Source: Harmothoe impar (taxonomy: Eukaryota > Annelida > Polychaeta > Phyllodocida > Polynoidae). Taken from it: a stretch of DNA of 64,000 nt. The notes beneath the pieces are model-generated. The model had not been told where the DNA came from. It made no database searches and was given only the letters and a program-made list of their open reading frames with translations. Below, piece after piece: positions 1 through 10,294 of this stretch (within the stretch, counting starts at the first letter, position 1; each line of letters starts with the position of its first letter). Where the stretch lies: NCBI GenBank assembly GCA_947462335.1, contig OX381708.1, positions 6,324,001 to 6,388,000 of the forward strand, written 5' to 3'. A program made the position numbers and the translations under genes.

Positions 1-2407
1 TTGATTGTGTCTTGGTGAGTGATTTGGAGGCAAAGGCTATAGGCTTGCCCTCCTGTATCAATGCTGCACCAAGGCCCTTTTGTGATGCATCCACCTCCAA
101 CGCTATTGGTTTGGTGGAGTCATAGAAGGCCACTTTCGCTTGGTCAGATATGGCTCCTTTGAGCTTCTCAAACGCATGCTGATGGTCGTCTGACCACTCG
201 AATGGGACATCTTTTTTGAGCAGATCCCGAAGTATGGCTGCTTGTGTACTGAGATTTGCGATAAAGGATCCCAGATATGTTAGTAGGCCTAGGAAGCGTT
301 GTAGGTCTTCTCGGTCTTGTGGGACTGACATCTCATGGATATCCTTCACCTTGGCCGGATCTGGTGATATGCCATCTTTGCTGTACACGTTTCCAAAAAA
401 GGAAATTGACTGCTTCTTTATAGCACACTTTGCCGAGTTAAAAACAAGACCATGCATCTTGGCAGCTTCCATCAGCTTCAGGAGTCTAGCATCATGCTCA
501 TCTTCTGTGGAACCGAAGACACAGATATCGTCAGCGATGCCAACACATCCATCGAGATCCTCCAAAATCTCATCCATTCGTTGCTGGAATATGTCTTGGC
601 TAGTGTTCAGGCCAAATGGCAACCTCTGAAAACAATATCTACCAATAGGTGTGCGGAAAGTCGTAAGTAACTGACTGCTCTCCTCCAGAGGAACACTCCA
701 ATACCCAGCCTTTGCGTCCAGTTTGCTGAAGTATTTCGCACCTGTAAAGAATGGGTTGATTTCCTCTAATGTGGGAGTCTTATGAGGACATCTTTTAACC
801 GCATTGTTGAGATGTTTCGGATCAAGGCATACCCTCAAGCTACCATCACCTTTCGTGCTATAGACAATGCTTGAGCACCAGTCGGTATGTTCCCTGACTC
901 TTCTGATTATGCCATTCTTCTCCATATTTCCTAACTCGGCCTTGATTTTGGGAAGAAGGTTCACATTACACTTCCTGGGACGGTCAATGTACGGCTCTGC
1001 ATCAGGTTTGAGCAATATCTTCGCTGGGTCTTTGAACCTTCCAATCTGGTCAAATTGGCAAGGGAATGACTTTTTAAGGTCCTGCAGGGAGTTGACTCTC
1101 CGGCTTGGCTGGGCCACTATGGTCTCAACATGACAGTTTATAGTTACTAAGTTGAGTGCCTCACACATAGGAAGACCGAGCACAACCGGTCCTGGCACAT
1201 CAACAACATAGAACGTTGTGCGTACCCAGTCTCCTCTGCCGTACTTGCAGTCGCATGTGAGCTTGCCGATGCATTTTATGTCTTCACCGGAATAGGCTGT
1301 TAGCTTAGTTTTGCCCACAGGTAACAACACATCATCAGGGTCGATGTCCCCAAACATCTGCTTGAAAGTGCGTACTGGTAATGCGTTACCTTGGGCACCA
1401 ATGTCAAGCTTCAGCCTGAGACCCTTTGTGCCGTCTAACCCTGGACACTTAATGCCGATTGTAGTATACGCTTCATCGCGTGTAGATCTGGATATGGCAT
1501 CGAAACACTTATCAGACATCTTAATGCAGTAGAAACTTTCTGAATAGTTACCAGGGTCACTTGCGTCCGAGCTACCAGGTGTCTCATTTTCATGTGCAGT
1601 TACTGCATGCACATTCTTCCTTTGCTTCCCTGCGTTCGGATAGTGTTTCTGGGGCTTGGAACTGGATTTGCTTTGAGTGTTCTGGCCTCTGTTGCCAGTG
1701 TCTTCGGGCTTCGACCTGCAAAATTCTACCCAGTGTCCTTGTTTCCCGCATCCTGAACACTCATCCCTGAATGCCGGACATCTTCGGATTGCGTGGTGAC
1801 GACCACAGTTCCAACAGGGCTTCTTTTTGGAGACGTGATCTATAGAAGTCTGGTCAGTCGTGTTCTCGCGAAGAGTTCGGATCTGTTCATTGCCTTTCTC
1901 GGTTGCTTCGTGTCGTCGGCCAGTGTTGAGAGTTTCTTGCAGTGTCAGTGTTTTGTCTTTATCCAGGAGTTCCCGCCGGAACTCTGCAATGGGAGTGCTG
2001 GCGATGACAAGCTCGATAATGCGCTCCTGCAACTCTGCGTCTGTAAACTCACAGCGCAAGCCCTGCGTTCGTGCACGTGTGACAAAAGCATCAAGTGACT
2101 CACCGCTCTTCTGTCGGTACTGCATCAAATTCAGTCGCTCAATACGGAAATTTACCGCAACTCTCAGCTGTTTCTCAAACAGATCCCATAATTTCTCCGG
2201 TTTCTTTAGATCTACTTCACTAAGGCCAGATGCATTAATACGGCGTAAACCCTCTTCTCCTACACTTATCTTGATTTTTCTGGCTATCTTGGAGGCATCA
2301 GTGACTTCGTTATCTTCACATACCAAGAGTAGCCTCTGTTTAAAAAGTGTAAATGTCTCTGCTACATCAGAAGCATCCCAATTCATAGAAGGGTATTTGG
2401 CAGCCAT
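1..2407 (-). CDS. Gag-Pol polyprotein of Ty3/gypsy element (partial, C-terminus outside window)
   Basis: Translation from the ATG at 2407 begins MAAKYPSMNW and stays open to the window edge. Roughly 200 residues of retrotransposon Gag are followed by two zinc knuckles near 1700-1800: CX2CX3HX4C, then a canonical CX2CX4HX4C (CSGCGKQGHW). The aspartic protease active site near 1390-1410 reads LDIGAQGN, with Ile where DTGA or DSGA is usual. A reverse transcriptase follows from about 1000 downwards, with palm motif IADD near 525. The RNase H domain begins near the edge (ALEVDASQ, then FASKSLTKTQ). In this family the polyprotein packages RNA, matures itself and copies the element into DNA. No stop or frameshift was seen in the stretches checked, so this copy looks young. 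The last part of RNase H and the integrase cannot be seen. Confidence 0.88.
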   Translation of the reverse strand, partial: MAAKYPSMNWDASDVAETFTLFKQRLLLVCEDNEVTDASKIARKIKISVGEEGLRRINASGLSEVDLKKPEKLWDLFEKQLRVAVNFRIERLNLMQYRQKSGESLDAFVTRARTQGLRCEFTDAELQERIIELVIASTPIAEFRRELLDKDKTLTLQETLNTGRRHEATEKGNEQIRTLRENTTDQTSIDHVSKKKPCWNCGRHHAIRRCPAFRDECSGCGKQGHWVEFCRSKPEDTGNRGQNTQSKSSSKPQKHYPNAGKQRKNVHAVTAHENETPGSSDASDPGNYSESFYCIKMSDKCFDAISRSTRDEAYTTIGIKCPGLDGTKGLRLKLDIGAQGNALPVRTFKQMFGDIDPDDVLLPVGKTKLTAYSGEDIKCIGKLTCDCKYGRGDWVRTTFYVVDVPGPVVLGLPMCEALNLVTINCHVETIVAQPSRRVNSLQDLKKSFPCQFDQIGRFKDPAKILLKPDAEPYIDRPRKCNVNLLPKIKAELGNMEKNGIIRRVREHTDWCSSIVYSTKGDGSLRVCLDPKHLNNAVKRCPHKTPTLEEINPFFTGAKYFSKLDAKAGYWSVPLEESSQLLTTFRTPIGRYCFQRLPFGLNTSQDIFQQRMDEILEDLDGCVGIADDICVFGSTEDEHDARLLKLMEAAKMHGLVFNSAKCAIKKQSISFFGNVYSKDGISPDPAKVKDIHEMSVPQDREDLQRFLGLLTYLGSFIANLSTQAAILRDLLKKDVPFEWSDDHQHAFEKLKGAISDQAKVAFYDSTKPIALEVDASQKGLGAALIQEGKPIAFASKSLTKTQS

Positions 2408-2469
2408 TTTGATAACACTAGTTTTGATATGGTGCACTGGAGCTATTTGTGTCAGTAGCACTAACTAGC

Positions 2470-2911
2470 ATTTAACAATCACAGTTCTGGTATAGGCCTA
2501 AGTTGCATTGGACACTACACAACTTGTGTATATGGCTGGCTCCACAATTGATTGGGTTTACTTGGCAGACTTGGGTGATATGAAGGCTTGGCTTTATGTG
2601 ACTGTAGACACACAAGGATAGCTTAGGACATGGACACACAAAGATAGCACATGGTCTGATGTGGGGAAAAGAAAAGGTGCTCTACTCACAATTCTTGGTG
2701 TCCCACAACATCAAATATGTGGCACACAGTCTCTTCAAACATCCTTTTACCGCTAGCCACCATGAAGTGATATTGATAAGCAAAAGGAGGCAGTTTAGTT
2801 TGGTTTAAGATGACTTGTATTTATGAACCATGTGCGCCATCCCGCTCGTCGCCCAAGTGCCCCGAAAGTAGTGACGTCACAACATGTGTACGTCGGTATC
2901 ACAACAACATT
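2470..2911 (-). promoter_or_regulatory. Candidate 5' LTR and leader of the Ty3/gypsy element
   Basis: This is about 440 bp upstream of the Gag start on the minus strand. It contains a CRE-like TGACGTCA near 2870-2877, and a TATA-like ATAAATA near 2815-2824 about 50 bp further downstream in element orientation. The order CRE then TATA suits an LTR promoter. The start could be a TGTTGTGA-type end near 2890-2911. The LTR end and primer-binding site were not identified. Confidence 0.35.
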
Positions 2912-3560
2912 GATGTCAATATTACAGATGCACACTTTCTGCATGGGTGAGCAGGGTTCAGTTAAAATAAAAGTCCGTTTTGTTTCTTTTGCTTTAAAAG
3001 TCAGTTAAATGTCAGTTAGAAAAATAATTGTCATATTTGTCAAATATTTCCAAGATGTTGAGGAAATGTCAGTTAAAAGTCATTAAAAAAAATATTATGA
3101 GCAACAATTTCCTAATGTTACAAGACACACCAGAATGCACCCTTCGAGTTCTAAATTTTCAAAATTATCTGGGGCTGGTTATACGAGAAATGTGGGTATT
3201 ATACGTGAAATTACACTAATAAACTTGTCAGTTGGAAGAAGTATTTCTCAGTTAAAAGTCATTTAAATGTCAGTTAAAACTGTGACTGAAACATGGTGGG
3301 AACTGGTGAGGTTACATCCCTTGTTTCTCAAACTAAAGGTGTAAATGATAGAATATACCTGTAGTATCCTATTGCATAGTGTTGAGGAATATTCTAAAGT
3401 GCTATTGCATCATCCTGTCATTCAAGAAAATGTTAGGAATTTTATCTTGAGATTAGTTTAGGCCTACTAGTATGCTAAGCTTTCCTGAGGCTGTTTCCCA
3501 AAAAAGGTGGGTGGGCCGAAACATACCCCCCGGTGGCAATTTTTACCTCAAATTTTACCC
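2912..3560. other. Non-coding AT-rich spacer with short direct repeats
   Basis: No gene is supported. A motif close to GTCAGTTAAAAGTCATT recurs near 2998-3025, 3065-3085 and 3236-3285, so part of this may be a decayed repeat. Short open frames here have no recognisable domain. Confidence 0.4.
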
Positions 3561-3878
3561 TTGTCATGGCATTTTCGGACAAAAGCTCCTAGGTTTGGGG
3601 TAAAAAGTAATAAAATAGACCATGTTTAGTAAAATCTCCTCGGGAAAGGTACTCTTGTCCATTTTTTTTTATAAGAAAATGTGATGTTTTAGTGAAAAAT
3701 AGGAGATTTTGGTAAAATCTCGGACATTTTCTTGAAAAGTAGACCCTTGTCATGGGGATTTTCATGAAACTGGACCCTTGTTATGGCAAATTTTCTTGAA
3801 AAGTTGACTCTTGTCATGGGGAATTTTGTAGAAAAGGTACCCTTGCCAGCCGCACACATGTGTATACAATATATACTA
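3560..3878. repeat. Dispersed repeat with degenerate ~32-bp internal units
   Basis: Around 3690-3850 a unit resembling 'gacccttgtcatggggattttc' split by 'cttgaaaag' recurs about four times. The end (near 3842-3870, ccttgccagccgcacacatg) reappears in inverse orientation near 57322-57352, so the block is an interspersed repeat. Confidence 0.5.
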
Positions 3879-4040
3879 AAGGCCACTGCAAACGGGATGT
3901 TTCGATCAGGTGTCTCGATAATCTGATCGGATCGAAACATGTTTGATATGCTATGATCCGATCAGTGGGACCTCCCACAAACAGTACTTTTCCTTGGTTA
4001 CTGATTGAGACATCTGATCCAAACGCGTCGTTTGCGGTCC
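3879..4040. mobile_element. MITE, GGCCAC..CAAACG family, copy 1
   Basis: An imperfect palindrome of about 160 bp. The left end reads AAGGCCACTGCAAACG and the right end CGTTTGCGGTCC. The interior carries GATCGAAACATG and GATCCGATCAG motifs that are shared, in opposite order, with the copy at 4513-4689. It has no coding capacity, which is typical of a non-autonomous DNA transposon. Confidence 0.7.
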
Positions 4041-4266
4041 CTAACCTCAAAGTTGGGGGAGGGGAGGGGGCTCATTAGTTATGAACTGGCCATGGGGTGG
4101 TGAAATGTCGTCCCCCCTAGAAGCTTAGGAAGCAAATCTTCATTTGGGAGCCCATTCCTACCAATTTTATGTGTTGGCTTTCATGCATGATGACGCATAT
4201 ACACGCTTTTTGTTGGAATTGTATAAAAAATAAAAGGATTATTTAAGCCCCCTTTTATTCTGATTT

Positions 4267-4511
4267 AGGGAGTGTTCATTTATTAGTTACAGGGGGGTGG
4301 TGGGTTTGGGGGGCGTAAAAATTTCCAACCCCTCCTGAGGGGGGGGGGGCGTAAAAATTCTGACGCCTCTTGAGGGGGGGGGGCGTGAAATGTAAGCCCC
4401 TTTTAAGCCAAAAAGCCTGCGCATAACTTTAGTTCAAAGGGGGGGGGGGAATTTTCGGCGTGAAATCTCACCACGTGCACCCCTCCTGTAATTAATAAAT
4501 GAACACTCCCT
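4267..4511. mobile_element. MITE, AGGGAGTG family with poly-G interior, copy 1
   Basis: The terminal inverted repeats read AGGGAGTGTTCATTTATTA at the left and the reverse complement, ending CACTCCCT, at the right. The interior has several runs of 9-12 G and the phrase gccaaaaagcctgcg that recurs in other copies. Related copies lie at 4935-5192 and 5789-6111, and a partial one starts near 41094. Confidence 0.75.
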
Positions 4512-4512
4512 T

Positions 4513-4689
4513 AAGGCCACCTCAAACGGCGTGTTTCGATCAGATGTCTCGATCAGTAACTAAGGAAAAGCACCGTTTGCGGGAGGTCCCACTGATCCGA
4601 TCAGAGCATATTATACATGTTTGATAATGCTCTGATCGGATCAGATGATAGAGATATTTGATCGAAACATGCCGTTTGCGGTGGCCTTC
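4513..4689. mobile_element. MITE, GGCCAC..CAAACG family, copy 2
   Basis: The left end AAGGCCACCTCAAACGGC pairs with the right end GCCGTTTGCGGTGGCCTT, a near-perfect 18-bp terminal inverted repeat. It lies directly after the AGGGAGTG element and is related to 3879-4040. Confidence 0.78.
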
Positions 4690-4934
4690 AGGGAACCTGA
4701 CCCCCCCCCCCCCCCCACCACACCCTCTCCATTGTTGCCCAACCCACCAAGGGCCTCTTTTTCATGATGCCCCCCCACCCCTCCCCCCACGGGATTATGC
4801 ATCTCCCCCTATATTCACCCCAAGCTTCCCCAGCTGACAATATAAATGACTCGGCCCTTATGGTCCTCAAAAACAAAGTCCGTGTTTTCTTCAAGCATAG
4901 ATACAATATACATATCTATGCTTCAAGGAAATTA
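4690..4934. repeat. Decayed poly-C/G repeat related to 25143-25480
   Basis: A C-run is followed by cccagctgacaatataaatg and actcggccc. The same phrase (cagctggcaataaatgactc) appears at 25455-25480, so this is one half of a G-rich MITE. No gene is seen. Confidence 0.45.
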
Positions 4935-5192
4935 AGGGAGTGATCATTTATTATCAACAGGGGGGTCGTGGGTTTGGGGGGGGGGCAAACAAATTTGGAC
5001 CCCTTGACCGGGGGGTAGATGAAAAAAATTTGGGGTGGGGGGGGGGGGGGTTGAGCCAAAAAGCCTCCCTGTTACTCCCTGTTACTATGCCTCAGAGAGC
5101 CTGCGTGCACGCCGATTTTCGACCCATAAGGGGGGGGGGGGTAAAAAATTTGGACCCCTTGACCGCTGTTGTTAAAAAATTATCACTCCCCT
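4935..5192. mobile_element. MITE, AGGGAGTG family, copy 2
   Basis: The left end AGGGAGTGATCATTTATTA and a right end finishing in TATCACTCCC form terminal inverted repeats. The interior includes G-runs of up to about 18 and the gagccaaaaagcctc phrase typical of the family. Confidence 0.7.
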
Positions 5193-5299
5193 TTAGGGTA
5201 GCCTACTTTTCGTCCAAGATGAGCTGCTCAGGATGCTGAGTGCAGGGACCGGGCCTACACCAGGAGGCAGGACCGGAGACTGCGAGTGACGTTTTGCTT

Positions 5300-5480
5300 C
5301 TTGGCCAGGATCAAGGCGGGAAAGTGGCGCAGCACTGCCCTCTGGCGTCGCAGATCAGAACTAGAGGCTCAGTCCATTTCCGGTACTTCCGGTCAGGTTG
5401 GGTTCGAATTCTGTTCGTCAACACTGAGAGAAGAACGTGCTTTCGGCAACAAGTAGACACTGGCAACAGATACAAGAAAG
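5300..5480 (+). promoter_or_regulatory. Candidate TATA-less promoter and 5' non-coding exon
   Basis: This is a GC/CpG-richer island in a repeat-rich area. Two ETS-type motifs, TTTCCGG (5377-5383) and ACTTCCGG (5385-5392), lie side by side, a common arrangement in TATA-less promoters. About 90 bp later ACAAGAAAG is followed by GTAGGG (donor at 5481). It is the nearest plus-strand candidate first exon for the downstream Kelch genes, whose coding exons all begin right after a 3' splice site. Use as an exon is inference. Confidence 0.35.
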
Positions 5481-5663
5481 GTAGGGAGCTTCTCTAAGTC
5501 ATCGTGTAGTTAGATTATGTGAGTTACTTCATTTTGTCTGTTTAACTAGAGCGGGGAGTTGGTCTGAAATGCCCCAACTTCTGAACTGTTTCCCGCGTAT
5601 CCGAGTTCGAGATAGTTCGAGAGCCCCTACCTTTTCCCTACAGTTCGAGCCTCTACGATCTAG

Positions 5664-6187
5664 GGGGGTGCAGAGGGGTCCCCCTGAGGTCGGAAAGTCG
5701 CCGAAATTAAGGCGCCCAGGTCACAAAGTCGCTTTTTTGGGACCCCTTGACCTATTGTTGATTTTTTCTTAAAGTCGCCAGGTCACGTAGGGAGTGATAA
5801 TTTTTTAACAACAGGGGGGGGGGGGGTTGGGGGGGGCAACAATTTTTGGACCCCTTGACTGGGGGGGGCAAACAAATTTGGACTCCTCTTGGGGGGGGGG
5901 GGGTCAAAATAATGTAACCTGTTTTGAGCCAAAAAGCCTGCGCATTACTATGCTTCAAGTGGCCCGAGTGTGAGCAGAATTTTGGCCGTAAGGCTACTAA
6001 GGGGGGTGGGGTAAAAAATGTTGACCCCTCGACCGGGGGGGTGTAAAAAAATTCGCGCGCTCAGCGCGGAAAGCCACCACCCCCCCTGTTGTCAAAAAAT
6101 GATCACTCCCTTATATCATTGCTTCAGGTCAAAACAACATATAAACAGCCCAGGTCGCCAGGTCACTTTTGACCCATCTGCAGTCAC
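5664..6187. mobile_element. MITE of the GGGGNTGCAGAGGGGTC family with 6-bp target-site duplication, carrying a nested MITE
   Basis: ATCTAG is present on both sides (5658-5663 and 6188-6193). The left end is GGGGGTGCAGAGGGGTC and the right end finishes GACCCATCTGCAGTCAC. The interior is built from AGGTCGCCAGGTCAC-like repeats. The element is split by the AGGGAGTG MITE at 5789-6111; both halves align with the uninterrupted copy at 55908-56092. Confidence 0.85.
5789..6111. mobile_element. MITE, AGGGAGTG family, copy 3, nested
   Basis: The terminal inverted repeats are AGGGAGTGATAATTTTTTAA and a right end finishing AATGATCACTCCCT. The interior has G-runs of up to about 13. It interrupts the 5664-6187 element, so it is the younger of the two. 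Confidence 0.78.
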
Positions 6188-6234
6188 ATCTAGCGTATCC
6201 GCGTATCCGAGTGTCCATAGGATGGGGGTAGATG

Positions 6235-7210
6235 CCTAAAATCGACATGGCCATTTCTTAAAACCGACATGCGACAGGGAGCTTTAGTGACATAAGTGAA
6301 ATTTTAGTGACATGATATAGGGTATTTCTTAAAATCGACATTGGACATGGCAGGTTCTTAGGGGCGACATGGGACATAGGAATTTTAAGTGACATGACAT
6401 GGCCATTTCTATTATCTCTTAATTATTATCTCTTTGTTTTCATTGTATCACACTGTCTTTGCACCCTTACTAGTCAACATGGTGCTCATTGGTGCTGAAA
6501 AAGACAGAGAATCTCTATATATCTATTGGTGCTGCCAGATGTACCTGGCCTATACTACCTGATCAAAAGATGGATTGTTGTATAGCTAATAACTTGCCAG
6601 TTCCATTAATTTTACCTAGTCAAATATAGAGTTCGCAGACTATTAGTGTCTATCATGTAGATCTACGCAGAACATAGAGTGTATTGTAAATCTCATAACT
6701 TTGTACCATAACTTTGTACATCAGTGATGCCATTGTAACTATCGGCTGAATCTGATTTTCTCTCTTATTTTCTTTCCTATACCTCTCATGAGGATGTGAA
6801 TAAACAAATTGAATTGAATTGAATCTTAAATGCGACATGGGCCACCCCCCCATCTAGACCCCCATAGGGGGGGGAGGGGTAGTAGATTGGGGGTCCCCAT
6901 GTTGCATGTCGATTTTAAGAAATGGCCATGTCACATGTCACTAAGGAAAAAGCATGTCACTAGTGTCACTAAGGAAAATAATTTAGAGGCATAGAGGCCA
7001 AGAGGGAGTTATAAATGGGGGTCTTGAGATTTTGAAAACCCACAGTGAGTGACTTTTGATGAAAGGGTTTGGTAGCCTACTTCACTTAATATGAGGTTCT
7101 TTTTTCATGTCACTAAGCCCCATGTCACATGTCGATTTTAATAAATGCCCATGTGGTGATGTCACATGTCGATTTTAAGAAATGCCCATGTCGCCATGTC
7201 GATTTTAGGG
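6235..7210. repeat. Inverted-repeat element with ATCGACATGG termini, carrying a LINE tail
   Basis: The left end CCTAAAATCGACATGGC and right end GCCATGTCGATTTTAGGG are inverted. Subterminal copies of ATTTCTTAAAATCGACATG lie in both halves, with a poly-G segment near 6867. Related sequence occurs at about 54685-54790 and 56150-56230. A retroposed tail (6422-6826) lies inside it. Confidence 0.6.
6422..6826 (+). mobile_element. 3' end of a non-LTR retroelement with (ATTGA)n tail
   Basis: About 400 bp of sequence foreign to the surrounding inverted repeat ends in AATAAACAAATTGAATTGAA, an ATTGA-type tail. The same tail type ends the LINE fragments at about 31080 and 33465-33513. There is no coding sequence. 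Confidence 0.5.
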
Positions 7211-7599
7211 AACAATGATCCCGGGTGTGGCTCTGTCCTCAGACCTAAGAGAAAGTTTGACCAGAAAGTGCCCGAGGTCGGAAGATTTCGCCGTACTACA
7301 TGTCATAGACCCAGGCTACTTCAATGCTTACACTGGATGAAAGGTATTCGTCACTTGCCTCATCCGCTGCATTTTAAATAGGGTAGGTTTCTTTTTAAAG
7401 AAATGGGGTTGGGGGGGGGGGGGGGGCACTGCATTCTGCAAGCAAGGCCAAGGGCTAAACATTATCAAGCTTAAGCTTAGACTCGGGCCCGTCTGTATAT
7501 TACAGACTGGGAGTCTGCAGCCGTGCGGATTTACACTCTCCTTACGAAGCATATGCTTGGTGAGTGAAGCATGACCAGTCGGCGCACATGCATGTCACT

Positions 7600-7655
7600 C
7601 TCCAGCACATGTTTAGTAGATGCTGGTGTATATACCAAACATGTGCTGGGAGACA
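7600..7655. repeat. Hairpin, 16-bp arms
   Basis: TCTCCAGCACATGTTT is followed about 20 bp later by its near-perfect reverse complement AAACATGTGCTGGGAGA. It lies just before a dispersed repeat (7667-7765). Confidence 0.55.
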
Positions 7656-7666
7656 GTACTCCTAAG

Positions 7667-7765
7667 CCAACGCCGTCCCCGGTCCTGATAACACAGTGGG
7701 TCAGACCCTGCCTGGGCGGGGGGACACGGGTGGGCAGGTCTGACAGCGAGAGACTAGCTAAACAT
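7667..7765. repeat. Dispersed ~95-bp repeat, copy 1
   Basis: The segment beginning CCAACGCCGTCCCCGGTCCT and continuing through GGGTCAGACCCTGC to GAGACTA reappears at 56279-56371 at high similarity. The family is not recognised. Confidence 0.55.
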
Positions 7766-7940
7766 AGGTAGCTCCCACGTCGCCTGGCCTAAGTCTATAA
7801 TGGGGTGCTGTTCCCGCTGACCCCACCTCGCAGTCCATGTATAGGCATGTGACATCATTAACACATGACCAGCTATAAAAAGATTCCTCTTTTAACTGTT
7901 CGATCACGTGACTTCCGTCAATCTCTGTACCCCTTTACAG

Positions 7941-8074
7941 TTGAACCAGCAGAAAAGCAGAGAAATCCCTGCTATTCAAGGTGGTCGCTGCAGCCCTTTC
8001 TAGAGCCTAGAACCAGAAGGGGGTGCCTAAAGAAATCCTGGATAAATCTACAGAGAAATGTTACGATTGTCCAG
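7941..8074 (+). other. Candidate non-coding exon upstream of the Kelch array
   Basis: A polypyrimidine tract and acceptor (CCCCTTTACAG, ending 7940) precede a 134-bp segment that ends CCAG before GTAATT (donor at 8075). It would suit a second 5'-UTR exon of the Kelch transcripts. No long open frame runs through it, and transcript evidence is absent. Confidence 0.25.
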
Positions 8075-8219
8075 GTAATTTTGGGGGAAAGGATAATGAC
8101 AGAAAACAGACCCTTTCCAGGGAAGTCTTTTTGTTGAAAAAGTAGCAAGTTCCAAGGCAGCTGGTGGTCATGGAGTCTTATTCTTTTGAAATACAAGATT
8201 CGCTATGCTTAGGTATAGG

Positions 8220-9060
8220 AAGGGCCGTATTTAAAGCCCATCATTGAATACAATGTGGCCGTATTCAATGGGCTAAGAAAAAACTGTCTTTCCTTCCTTA
8301 TTAGCTTCAAATAAAAAAATTAATGCAAATGCCAACTATATATTGATGCGGCTTCGTGGGATATGGCCCAGCCCCCGCTCGTGAAATGCGGCAGAGACGG
8401 TATGAATGGGCGTTGGCATTTGTCTATTTATTTTTTATGGAATACGGCAGTCCCATTGATTTAACCAAGGACACCCGTATTTAACACCCCCCGTTAGATA
8501 ACCCATGGCCGTATTTAACGGCCTGTGACGTCATCAAAAACAGCGGTTTGTTTACATTTGAATGGTGTAGGAGAAGGCTATTTCAGCTAAATTAGGCCCT
8601 CCCCCCTATAATAATTTAATTTGAATCGAAAAACATAAAAAAATAAACACAAAGGCACACTCATTTTAGTCTGTTTACTGGGTTATTTCACTTGTTGAAT
8701 GTCAGGCTGCATTTCACTTGGCCTCGGCCTCGTGAAATACGGCCTGACATTCAACTCGTGAAATAACCCAGTCAACAGACTAAAACTTGTGACCCTTTGT
8801 CTATTTATTCTTTATGAAATAAGGCAGTATCATTGGGCATTGATTTAATTATTAAATGAGCACTGTACATATATCACAGCCTCCATGAAATAACCAATGA
8901 ACGTTTTTCATGGTCCCGTGACGTCGTCAAAATGTCCCTTTACATTTCTACGGTGTAGAAAGAAGCTGTCTTAGGCCCCACCCCCGCATCATAATTTGAT
9001 CAATTTGAATCGAAAAGGGTAAAGAATAACGGCCTTGCAAAATACAGCCAACAAACCAAA
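8220..9060. repeat. Palindromic repeats with CACTTGGCCTCGGCCTCGTG-type loop
   Basis: From 8674 to 8785 a long stem (gtctgtttactgggttattt and its complement) encloses a loop rich in GGCCTCGGCC. The flanks contain repeated 'ccgtattcaatgg' and 'gaatcgaaaa' phrases at 8225-8280, 8620 and 9005. No gene is supported. Confidence 0.55.
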
Positions 9061-9132
9061 CTTGTGAATATTTGTCTATATATTACGCCATTAAGTTCCA
9101 CTCAGCAGCAGCATGGGTAAAAGGTCAGCATC

Positions 9133-9287
9133 AGGCCAAAAAAAAAGGTTTGTTTCAGGTAACATTGGCAGAAAATGTAGGGTAGGTAGGTCGGAAATTT
9201 CTTCAAAATTGCATAAAAAAACGTATGGTCGGCCCTGTTTTGTTAGGGTCAGTCGGGTGACCTGAAACAAACCTTTTTTTTTGGCCT
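9133..9287. mobile_element. MITE, AGGCCAAAAAAAAAGG family, copy 1
   Basis: The left end AGGCCAAAAAAAAAGGTTTG pairs with a right end reading CAAACC, a T-run and GGCCT. The interior phrase ggtcggccctgttt recurs in the copies at 18260-18473 and 32029-32136. Confidence 0.75.
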
Positions 9288-9429
9288 TACCGCCTTGTAC
9301 CCAGAGACTCCAGCCGTATCCTCTGATTAACCCAGACATCCCAAACAGATCTAAATGACACTACACATTCATTTCAAATTCATTCACGACAATGGAATCT
9401 TAAAGTAATGTTCACACTAAATTATCACC

Positions 9430-9700
9430 ACTGCTGGCTTGATACATGGCGGAGTAAGGCGCCCCGGTAGCGGTTATCTCCCTCACCTCATAGATGCTGT
9501 CATTCATTTCATAGATTCGATCATCCATAGATGTGGTTACTGCCGTATTGGGCAAGCCGCATATAAATATCTGTCCTACTACTGCGAGGCAGACTACCAC
9601 TATTTGTGGATGACTCCTTGCCAACTTGAGATATGTTCTGTGAGGTACTTGATGTGCATCTGGACGTTGAACAAATCAATCAATCAATCAATCAATCGCT
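9430..9700 (+). mobile_element. SINE copy A, 5'-truncated, (AATC)n tail
   Basis: It matches the 3' half of the copies at 15184-15719 and 27905-28575, from GCCCCGGTAGCGGTT through GTACTTGATGTGCATCTGG, ending in (AATC)n near 9678-9699. The open frames on either strand belong to the repeat. Confidence 0.75.
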
Positions 9701-10250
9701 GAGTCAAAGGGAGACGCCTATGGACCATTTTTTCCCTTATTTCAGAAGTTCAACTTTCAAAGCGGCCAGGGAAACCATTAAGACTGGTGGGTGGGAGTCA
9801 ATGGGTGGAGAAGATAGTTGGTATCAATACAAAGAGATTGATAGCACAACAGAAGAAATTGGACATCAATATCATATTGAAAAATGCAATACAAATTGTG
9901 TCACAAAATTTTCTGAAATTGTCTGCAATGAAACTTCTATGTAAATGTACTGTGGACTAAGCTTCATTGCCAAGATGGTTGTATATAGACCAATGCAAGG
10001 ACGTGGCAAGCAGTTTCAAAGTAGGGGGGACTGAGGTTTTTTAAACATTTTTTGACCCCTTTTTACATGAACTTTTTGGTTTGACCTTTTTTTGGGTTTG
10101 GTCAAAAGTGGGGGGGGGGGGGGGGGACAAGCCCCTGCCCCGAAGCTGCATTGGAGCATCATGACGACAAATGTCAACTATTCGTGACATAAGTCCTTAA
10201 AGGGTTAAGAGAATTCCAAAGATTGTAAAGTAGGTTTTGTTTCTTTGCAG
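9701..10250. other. Intron-like spacer upstream of Kelch copy 1
   Basis: No gene is supported. A G-run lies near 10107-10127. The segment ends in the 3' splice site TTCTTTGCAG at 10241-10250. Confidence 0.4.
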
Positions 10251-10294
10251 GATTCGCATACGATCAGACGGCCACCTTGTACCCTGTCCCTGCC

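Larger units (their letters stand above)
1..2911 (-). mobile_element. Ty3/gypsy LTR retrotransposon, 5' part, running off the left edge
   Basis: The minus strand carries a continuous Gag-protease-reverse transcriptase reading frame preceded by a non-coding leader. The domain order and the double zinc knuckle fit a Ty3/gypsy element. RNase H, integrase and the 3' LTR would lie to the left of the window. No 5' LTR boundary could be proved, because the second LTR is outside the window. The plus-strand open frames here are antisense shadows. Confidence 0.85.

Noticed and set aside
216..2468. Several plus-strand open frames of 70-200 codons
   Set aside because: They are antisense to the continuous Gag-Pol frame of the Ty3/gypsy element, which has clear domains.
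5400..5415. B-box-like GGTTCGAATTC as a tRNA gene
   Set aside because: No cloverleaf, acceptor stem or A-box at the right distance.
9412..9944. Open frames spanning the SINE copy A on both strands
   Set aside because: They lie in the SINE and its (AATC)n tail; no domain.
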